Source: an uncultured Treponema sp. (GTDB lineage Bacteria; Spirochaetota; Spirochaetia; Treponematales; Treponemataceae). Taken from it: a stretch of DNA of 11,497 nt. Within the stretch, counting starts at the first letter, position 1. Each line of letters begins with the position of its first letter. Location of the stretch: contig CAJPOL010000057.1 in assembly GCA_905372265.1 (NCBI GenBank), forward strand, positions 1 through 11,497. Reading direction: 5' to 3'. This document shows positions 6,018 through 11,497 of this stretch, one piece after another. The translations under genes and the position numbers were made by a program. The notes beneath the pieces are model-generated. The model was not told the DNA's origin, did no database searches, and worked only from the letters and a program-made list of their open reading frames with translations.

Positions 6018-7898
6018 ATGGTGAACATAATAAAAAACGGAATATGCGCTTTTCTTTTTATTTTGACTTTATCATCTTGTACCGATGTAGATAAACTCTA
6101 TACGGTTCAACCGGGCGTATATGATATTTCCAATATTGATACGGATAAGGTTTATTCTATGAAAGGGCGCTGGGCTTATGCGGAAAAAGAGCTCATGCCT
6201 CCCAATCTGCCGATTGAGTCATATACTCGTTTTGAAGCGATTGACGCTGCATGGACAACGTATGAACAAGCGCAGTCTGTGTATGGATATGCTTCTTACG
6301 CTATTAGGATTACCGGATTTTCTCCGGAGAAAGTGTATGCAATGTACTTTCCCCGTACATCCTCTGCATGCGCAGCCTTTCTAAACGGCAAACAGTTTTA
6401 TGCATCCGGTACTCCCGGTAAAACGTTCGAAGAGGAGATATTTGATTGGAATACTGAGATAGCGCTCCTCCCGATTTCGGATGATCAAAGCGCCGAACTT
6501 GTGATTCATGTATCAAATTTTCATGACCGCAATCCCGGAATAGAAATGCCGTTTTATATCGGTTTATATACGGCTATACAAGCAAAAAAATCGATCGATA
6601 AACTCATTACCTCCAGTATCTTTTCGCTGCTTTTGGCAATGGCGACCTTTTTTATTTCTCTTTTTCTGTTTTACCGAAAAGAGACCCCTGCTTGTTTATT
6701 CGGACTGCTGTGTTTTAGTTTTGCGATTAGGACACTGTGCTATAATGATCTCTTATTAAAAGATTTTTTTCCCGCGCTCTCCAGCCTTATCATGTTTCGG
6801 CTGGGGTATTTAACTTTTCCTGCATGCGGTGCATTCACATTTTTATTCATTTTTGATTTATTTATTAAAAATAAAATGAAATGGGCGTATATATGCATCG
6901 TGCCGCTTGTTATCTATGCAGTAATGACCATAGTATGCCCGATGTATGTATTCATTAATCTCTTGGTAGCAGTACAGTTTTATGTGATTTTCCTTGCGCT
7001 TGTTGTATGCGGTATTGTACTCTATGCGTTTAAATGTAAAAAAACGTTTTCGTTGTTGTTTTTAATTTCATTTTTATTGTTTTTCGCAGCAATGGTGTTT
7101 GATGTTTTGATCTCAAACGGTATTATTACGGCACCGTTCATATCCCATTTTGCAGTAATGTTTATGCTTGTATCAATGGCCTTTATCATAATCCGTCATT
7201 TTGTCTCTGCATTTGAAACGCAAAAGTCATTAATAGAAACGATTGCGGAAACAAATATGTCTTTTCAGCGCTTCTTCCCAAACGAATTTATGCAGTTTCT
7301 TAATAAGAAAAACGTTATCGATATTGCACTTGGTGATAATACATATAAGAATATGTTCGTTGCATTTATCCACCTCGGTATAAAAGCGGACTTGATAACT
7401 GATACTGACCGAGAAGAGTTGTTAGCGCTCTACAATACTGTTGTACAAGCCGCCAATCCGATTATACGGCAGCATAAAGGATTTATTGATAAATATTTAG
7501 CGGAAGGTTTGATGGTATTGTTTTATGGGACGGCAGAAGAAACCTTAAACTGTGTCATTGATATTACTCATCTTATAGAAAAATTAAACATCCATAGAAA
7601 AAAAGTATCTTTATCGCCTATTCATATTTCTTCCGGTATTCATTATGGAAAACTGATGATGGGTACTATAGGGGAAGCAGAGCGGATGGATACGACCGTT
7701 ATTTCGGATGTTGTAAATATTGCATCCCGTATGCACAGCTATGCGACAAAAAAGGATGTACATGTTATGATGAGTGAACCGGTACGGACGCAATTGCCTG
7801 AAAGCTACTGGCGTACCCATACCTGCTTTTATCACGGAAAAATCCAATTTCACGGTAAACAGCGGCTGACAAATGTCTATGAGGTTAGTGCATTATGA
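6018..7898 (+). CDS. 7TM-DISM receptor with metal-site-degenerate class III cyclase domain (C2-like half)
   Basis: A 626-aa membrane receptor. An LSSC lipobox (18-21) predicts lipidation at Cys21. A jelly-roll 7TMR-DISM-type extracytoplasmic domain covers ~45-185 (YGYASYAIRI 89-98, NG 123-124, VSNFHDR 165-171). Seven helices lie at about 197-219, 225-242, 258-283, 289-307, 311-337, 343-362 and 373-392, followed by the RFFPNEFMQFL linker (418-428) and a class III cyclase domain, ~445-623. In that domain the first metal Asp is His452 (AFIHLG) and the second Glu496 (KYLAEG). The other active-site residues remain: Lys492, Asp564, Asn567 and Arg571 (VISDVVNIASR). Alone it should not be active; it looks like the C2 partner of the next gene, with which it overlaps by ATGA. 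The K/D pair points to ATP rather than GTP. RBS AAGGA is at 6009-6013. Domains are clear; pairing is inference. Confidence 0.9.
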   Translation: MVNIIKNGICAFLFILTLSSCTDVDKLYTVQPGVYDISNIDTDKVYSMKGRWAYAEKELMPPNLPIESYTRFEAIDAAWTTYEQAQSVYGYASYAIRITGFSPEKVYAMYFPRTSSACAAFLNGKQFYASGTPGKTFEEEIFDWNTEIALLPISDDQSAELVIHVSNFHDRNPGIEMPFYIGLYTAIQAKKSIDKLITSSIFSLLLAMATFFISLFLFYRKETPACLFGLLCFSFAIRTLCYNDLLLKDFFPALSSLIMFRLGYLTFPACGAFTFLFIFDLFIKNKMKWAYICIVPLVIYAVMTIVCPMYVFINLLVAVQFYVIFLALVVCGIVLYAFKCKKTFSLLFLISFLLFFAAMVFDVLISNGIITAPFISHFAVMFMLVSMAFIIIRHFVSAFETQKSLIETIAETNMSFQRFFPNEFMQFLNKKNVIDIALGDNTYKNMFVAFIHLGIKADLITDTDREELLALYNTVVQAANPIIRQHKGFIDKYLAEGLMVLFYGTAEETLNCVIDITHLIEKLNIHRKKVSLSPIHISSGIHYGKLMMGTIGEAERMDTTVISDVVNIASRMHSYATKKDVHVMMSEPVRTQLPESYWRTHTCFYHGKIQFHGKQRLTNVYEVSAL

Positions 7899-9955
7899 AA
7901 AGAATACTACTCGGCGCATTACCTTTTTTATGTATATTTCTGGTAATGGCTTTTATTTATAAAGCGCAGCCTATACAAGATTTACGCAAGCATTCGGTAC
8001 GTATCCAAAACGGTTTATTGACATTGCCGAAGCACAGCGCAAAAGACGTGTTCAGTATAAAAGGTTTATGGCATTTTACCCCCAGCCAGTTCTATTGCTT
8101 TAGGAATAGCGCCCATCCGCAATATGCGCCGCTGCCGGGAAAACTCAATGAGAGCTCTTTACACAGCGCTTACGGGTATGCTTCGTACGGATTGCGTATT
8201 GTCGGTATGGAACCGTCAAAAATATATGCGCTTCAAATAAAGCATATTCTTTCAAGCTGTACCGTTATTGTGAACGGAATTGATAGGGCAGGGCAGGGGC
8301 AACCGGGGACTTCGCTCAAGACGGAAACGCCGGGAAAAACAAGCTGTTTAGTAACTTTTAAGCCATCGAAAGACGGAACGGCTGATATTATTATTAATAT
8401 TTCAAATTTCCATAACCGTTACGGCGGTACCGATCAGCCGATTCTGCTTGGCTCAGCTGAAACATTGAACAGGCTGTTTACATTCGATCTTCTATTTTAT
8501 AATCTTGCCTGCACAATTTTAGGTGTATTCAGCATATTTTTTATTATGCTGTATCTCAATTACCGTCACATGCCGTATATTCTGTGGTTTGCCACTGCAG
8601 CTTTTATCTTAAGTCTGCGCATTATGTTTTTTTATCCGCATATTATAATTTATTATATACCGTCCATTCCATGGAAGTTATATTTTTCGGTTAGATATGC
8701 AACCATTCCGTTATCTACGCTCTTATTCACTATTTTTATTAAACATATTCTTGAAGTCCAATATCCGATATTCTACCGCAGCTTGATTATCAGTTGTATT
8801 GCCGCCAGTCTATTCATTTTTGTTGCACCGACGCCGGTAGCAGCACATTATTTGTCTATACAACAAGCAATTATGCTTGCTGCATCACTATATAATATTG
8901 CTGTAATTCTGCATGCGCTTATACAAAAACGTCCGTATACATTATGGATAGCATCGATTGTAGCTTTACTTGTCGTATTTACTGTCCATGATATTCTCAT
9001 TTCACAATGGATTATTTCCGGTAAGTATCTTCTACAAGAAGGAGCAATCGTTGCCATATTGATTATTGTGGTAATGAATATCAATACATATGCCTCTTCA
9101 ATCCATAGTATTGAAATGCTTGCCGCAGAGCAAAAAGATATTCAAACGGCATTACGCCGGTTTTTCCCTAATCAACTGTTGTTCTTCTTACAAAAAAATA
9201 ATATCACCGAAGTAAATGCGGGAGATGCTTCAGACCGCGCGATGACAGTGCTTTCAATCGATATCCGATCATTTACCAGTATGTCGGAGCAAATGCAGCC
9301 TGATGAAGTATTCATATTGCTCAACAGATATTTTGCATTGGTGGCACCCATTATCCGGAAATACGGCGGTGTTATTACAAAATTTCTTGGAGACGGCTTT
9401 ACCGCCTTATTTTCTGGATGCCCCCCTGATGCGGCAGTTCTTTGCGGAGTTGAAATACAACAAAATTTACAAAGGCAAAAAATACGAATAGGAACTATGC
9501 TGCCCATCCGTGCAGGAATCGGCATTGACTCAGGCTCTGTGCTTTTAGGGGTTATCGGAAATGACGATCGGTTAGACAGTATGCTTATTTCGAAGACCTA
9601 TTATACCGCTGAATCGCTTCAAGCGGCAACAAAGCTCTATGCCAGTACGCTCATCATTTCCGAGACGATATTCCGCTCATTAAAAAATCCTAAAGACTAT
9701 CATATACGGCGTATTCCGAACGCTGCAGGAGATAATGGCGATACGACGATTTTATATGAAATATATGACGGCGATGAACCGTCTATTAAAGATAAAAAAA
9801 CGCAATCGAATATCTATATGGAACGGGCATGTGCGAATATACTTGCTCATCATTATTCTGATGCGCAACCCGACATTACACGGTCTCTTGAGATATTTCC
9901 CGATGACAGGCTTGCCGCATACTACCAAACACTGGTTACCACTAATAACAAATAA
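7895..9955 (+). CDS. 7TM-DISM receptor with class III cyclase domain lacking Asn/Arg (C1-like half)
   Basis: A 686-aa paralogue of the preceding gene. It has an N-terminal signal or anchor helix (4-22) without a lipobox, a jelly-roll domain ~50-190 (YGYASYGLRI 93-102, NG 127-128, ISNFHNR 169-175), seven helices between about 195 and 397, the RFFPNQLLFFL linker (422-432), a class III cyclase domain ~448-625, and a helical, TPR-like tail ~640-680. Both metal Asps are present: Asp456 (SIDIRSFTS) and Asp500 (KFLGDG). In the segment aligned with VISDVVNIASR of its partner it reads LISKTYYTAES, so the base-recognition Asp is Lys567, the transition-state Asn is Tyr570 and the Arg is Ser574. It should need a partner supplying these. 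GAGG at 7881-7884 lies 10 bases before the ATG, inside the upstream gene. The product is predicted to be a cAMP-forming subunit only in a heterodimer. Confidence 0.9.
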   Translation: MKRILLGALPFLCIFLVMAFIYKAQPIQDLRKHSVRIQNGLLTLPKHSAKDVFSIKGLWHFTPSQFYCFRNSAHPQYAPLPGKLNESSLHSAYGYASYGLRIVGMEPSKIYALQIKHILSSCTVIVNGIDRAGQGQPGTSLKTETPGKTSCLVTFKPSKDGTADIIINISNFHNRYGGTDQPILLGSAETLNRLFTFDLLFYNLACTILGVFSIFFIMLYLNYRHMPYILWFATAAFILSLRIMFFYPHIIIYYIPSIPWKLYFSVRYATIPLSTLLFTIFIKHILEVQYPIFYRSLIISCIAASLFIFVAPTPVAAHYLSIQQAIMLAASLYNIAVILHALIQKRPYTLWIASIVALLVVFTVHDILISQWIISGKYLLQEGAIVAILIIVVMNINTYASSIHSIEMLAAEQKDIQTALRRFFPNQLLFFLQKNNITEVNAGDASDRAMTVLSIDIRSFTSMSEQMQPDEVFILLNRYFALVAPIIRKYGGVITKFLGDGFTALFSGCPPDAAVLCGVEIQQNLQRQKIRIGTMLPIRAGIGIDSGSVLLGVIGNDDRLDSMLISKTYYTAESLQAATKLYASTLIISETIFRSLKNPKDYHIRRIPNAAGDNGDTTILYEIYDGDEPSIKDKKTQSNIYMERACANILAHHYSDAQPDITRSLEIFPDDRLAAYYQTLVTTNNK

Positions 9956-10062
9956 AACAGCCTCCGGCCGTTGTTATAGTGAGGAATCTACAAATGGCTG
10001 GCTAGTTTTATAGATATTCCTTAATTTAAGTAGACAGAACATGCATTATTAACATCTTTGTT

Positions 10063-10114
10063 AAAAGAATAGTATATCATATTAATAGATATTTAGTCTA
10101 TATACTATTTTTTT
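10063..10114 (+). terminator. Terminator-like hairpin closing the cyclase operon, likely bidirectional
   Basis: AATAGTATAT (10068-10077) and ATATACTATT (10100-10109) are perfect complements. Including one G-T pair the stem extends outwards to AAAA (10063-10066) and TTTT (10111-10114), enclosing a 22-base AT-rich loop. Eight T (10108-10115) follow on +. Read on - there is a TTCTTTT tail, so the HD-GYP transcript, whose stop codon lies at 10107-10105, could end here too. The stem is AT-rich and therefore weak. The stretch 9956-10062 shows no gene. Confidence 0.6.
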
Positions 10115-11295
10115 TCGTTCAAGGCCGCTTCCCATTCTTCTTTACGGGCAGGACGTAGAATTCTAATACCACTCATATTGGTACGGATAGTTTCAGGAGT
10201 CGCTGTATCGCCGGTGCGGTTAACAACCCGTACGAGAGGAAAGCGGGGATCATCAGGATTATTATCGATAACTTGACCTATTGTATCGTTTGAAAGGCAG
10301 ACAAAGCAGCCGATAGGAAAAAACGAAAGCGCATACAAAAGCGCTCTCAGTACCTCTTCATCATACTGAGATTGCTCCTTGCGTAAAATGTTTAAAAGAG
10401 CCTGCGAAGGCTCGAGTGCTTCCTTATATTTTCGCTGTCCGATCATTGCCTCGTATGAACAAACGACCGCGATAATTTTACCGTAAAGCGAAATTTTTTC
10501 ACTTGTCAGTTTTTGCGGATATCCGGTGCCGTTTTCCCGTTCGTGGTGATCCAAAGTACCGAGGCAAATCGGCAAAGAGAATTTTGCTTTTTTTAGAATT
10601 TTACACGATAGAACCGGATGGACATAAAGATATTTCTTTTCTTCTTCCGTGAGTTTCCCGCTTTTTGTGTATATCTCTTCGGAGATATGCATTAAGCCGA
10701 TTTCATGCATAAGACATGCCGCCGCCAATTCCGTCAGCTGAAAATGAGACATTTTCAGCTGCATTCCGATAACAAGGGCAAAAATAGCCGAACGAAGAGA
10801 ATGATGCACTAGAAAATCATCACTGCTGTACGGCCTTAATGCCTGTAACATTAAAATTGTTTGACGGTTCTCCTCTACAAAAATACGCAGTTTCTCCATT
10901 TTTCTGATCACCATATTCACCTCAAGCTCCTGCGTATTACGATAGGTGTTGTACGTTTCCGTAGTGAACAGCAAAAATTGGTTATATATTTTTTCAACGG
11001 CTTCGCCTGAAAGTTTCTTCTTTTCCGGCTCTTCAGGCTTTTTCTCAGCAGCAGCGGGAACCGTCTCTTTCTCTTTTGATGCGGGGTCTTCTTCTACCCT
11101 TCTCTCTTCTTTGTTTTCGGCTTCTTCCAGTCCGCCTTTCGTGTACAGCACGGTAAACTGCCATTCGCACAGCAGCTGTTTTACGTCTTGCGTAAATTGT
11201 GTCCCGCCGGCAAAGATTAAAAAATTTTTATCAATATATACATCGTCCGTAAAATAAACCAAATCTTTTAACTCTAAAAGCTTTAATGTATTCAC
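10105..11295 (-). CDS. HD-GYP domain protein with altered metal ligands
   Basis: A 396-aa cytoplasmic protein. An N-terminal ~52-residue module resembles those preceding many HD-GYP domains; an E/K-rich, probably disordered linker spans ~56-95; a helical segment ~97-155 leads into the HD-GYP domain ~160-325; and a small beta-rich C-terminal module covers ~326-385. HD-GYP proteins typically hydrolyse c-di-GMP. The GYP loop HHERENGTGYP (250-260) is intact, as are H164/H165 and H226. The name-giving HD is His197-Glu198 (HEIGL instead of HDIGK), and the late ligand segment reads VCSYEAM, with Cys279 and Glu282 where Asps are usual. Activity may be changed or lost, leaving a binding or sensing role. 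The start is GTG, supported by AGGAG (11309-11305) with a 9-base spacer. It is convergent with the cyclase operon and divergent from the gene at 11430. Confidence 0.9.
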   Translation of the reverse strand: MNTLKLLELKDLVYFTDDVYIDKNFLIFAGGTQFTQDVKQLLCEWQFTVLYTKGGLEEAENKEERRVEEDPASKEKETVPAAAEKKPEEPEKKKLSGEAVEKIYNQFLLFTTETYNTYRNTQELEVNMVIRKMEKLRIFVEENRQTILMLQALRPYSSDDFLVHHSLRSAIFALVIGMQLKMSHFQLTELAAACLMHEIGLMHISEEIYTKSGKLTEEEKKYLYVHPVLSCKILKKAKFSLPICLGTLDHHERENGTGYPQKLTSEKISLYGKIIAVVCSYEAMIGQRKYKEALEPSQALLNILRKEQSQYDEEVLRALLYALSFFPIGCFVCLSNDTIGQVIDNNPDDPRFPLVRVVNRTGDTATPETIRTNMSGIRILRPARKEEWEAALNEKK

Positions 11296-11318
11296 TTAAA
11301 AACACTCCTGTAGTACAC

Positions 11319-11348
11319 TGGACATGTAATCGGCGCCCTCGTTATAGA
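11319..11348 (+). promoter_or_regulatory. Candidate promoter for the right-edge gene
   Basis: TGGACA (11319-11324, five of six matches to the -35 consensus) and TATAGA (11343-11348) are 18 bases apart. Transcription would start near 11355, giving a leader of about 75 bases before the ATG at 11430. Confidence 0.45.
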
Positions 11349-11360
11349 TACGTAAGGGCG
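11334..11360. promoter_or_regulatory. Palindrome enclosing the candidate -10 box, possible operator
   Basis: CGCCCTCGT (11334-11342) pairs with ACG (11350-11352) and AGGGCG (11355-11360), with a 2-base TA bulge and the 7-base spacer TATAGAT. The spacer contains the candidate -10 hexamer, as expected of a repressor site that blocks RNA polymerase. As RNA it would be a strong hairpin, but only if transcription begins upstream of it. Confidence 0.45.
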
Positions 11361-11364
11361 AGGG

Positions 11365-11408
11365 GCTTTTATAAAAGCAGCTCTTTTTGAGCATCCCCAA
11401 AAATGCTC
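11365..11408 (+). promoter_or_regulatory. Leader with stacked and mutually exclusive hairpins
   Basis: GCTTTTATAAAAGC (11365-11378) is a perfect 14-bp palindrome. Next, GCTC (11380-11383) can pair with GAGC (11389-11392) around TTTTT. The same GAGC, extended to GAGCAT (11389-11394), can instead pair with ATGCTC (11403-11408) around CCCCAAAA. Sharing one arm between two stems is typical of attenuators and other RNA switches. I recognise no known riboswitch class. Confidence 0.4.
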
Positions 11409-11429
11409 GGCTAGTATAGGAGATTTTGA

Positions 11430-11497
11430 ATGAAATTAAAAGTACTTATCTTGATATTTAATATCATTCTTGTCATTATTTTTCTTACTGTCTTTTC
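11430..11497 (+). CDS. 5' end of a membrane-anchored or exported protein (truncated by window edge)
   Basis: Only 22 codons are present. They encode MKLKVL and then an almost unbroken hydrophobic run, a signal peptide or signal anchor. AGGAG (11418-11422) with a 7-base spacer supports the ATG. The family cannot be told from this fragment. The gene is divergent from the HD-GYP gene, with 134 bases between the two start codons. Confidence 0.6.
   Translation, partial: MKLKVLILIFNIILVIIFLTVF

Noticed and set aside
6018..7898. The first cyclase gene as a decaying pseudogene because it lost both metal Asps
   Set aside because: The frame is fully open over 626 codons, the Lys, Asp, Asn and Arg active-site residues and the 7TM domain are kept, and it overlaps the next gene by ATGA. 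Decay would not spare exactly the residues its partner lacks.
9172..9525. 117-aa minus-strand open frame inside the second cyclase gene
   Set aside because: It is antisense to the catalytic domain, and the sense frame holds all family motifs.
10946..11257. 103-aa open frame on + rich in Ser and Phe
   Set aside because: It is antisense to the E/K-rich linker and N terminus of the HD-GYP gene; the composition is the mirror of that low-complexity stretch and there is no RBS or family resemblance.

Overview
The window reads as spirochaete chromosome, most probably an oral-type Treponema. This is inference from moderate GC, relaxed lipoprotein signals, spirochaete-style hypothetical lipoproteins, and 7TM-DISM receptors joined to class III cyclases; there is no rRNA or other marker here to fix the species. 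No mobile element, tRNA, rRNA or CRISPR array is visible. Coding density is high and no gene-free gap exceeds 300 bases.

Layout. 1-122 is a leader crowded with three hairpins. It is followed by a ketopantoate reductase-family gene (123-1055) and rsmG (1065-1766), both on +. On the minus strand, a two-gene unit runs from a near-consensus promoter at 3608-3636: a lipoprotein of probable beta-propeller type (3550-2318), coupled to a single-span membrane protein (2325-1735) whose 3' end overlaps rsmG tail to tail. A short Cys-rich membrane protein (3736-3942, +) converges on an RluA-family pseudouridine synthase (4705-3995, -). That gene's start codon faces, at 15 bp, the start of an exported transglutaminase-like protein (4721-5920, +).

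The centre of interest is 6018-9955. Two tandem paralogous receptors overlap by ATGA. Each has an extracytoplasmic jelly-roll domain, a 7TM-DISM bundle and a class III nucleotide cyclase domain. Their catalytic residues are complementary. The first keeps the adenine-recognition pair (K492, D564) and the transition-state pair (N567, R571) but has His452 and Glu496 where metal Asps belong. The second keeps both metal Asps (D456, D500) but has Lys567, Tyr570 and Ser574 in place of the Asp, Asn and Arg. Neither should work as a homodimer, while a heterodimer would assemble one complete site. This is the logic of the C1/C2 halves of mammalian membrane adenylyl cyclases, here in two separate bacterial receptor genes. 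A terminator-like hairpin at 10063-10114 closes this operon.

The right end holds a minus-strand HD-GYP protein with substituted metal ligands (11295-10105). It is divergent from a truncated gene beginning at 11430, whose leader contains a palindrome around a candidate -10 box and a run of mutually exclusive hairpins. Membrane-sensed cyclic nucleotide signalling and an HD-GYP-type protein therefore sit side by side, although the sequence does not show that they act together.
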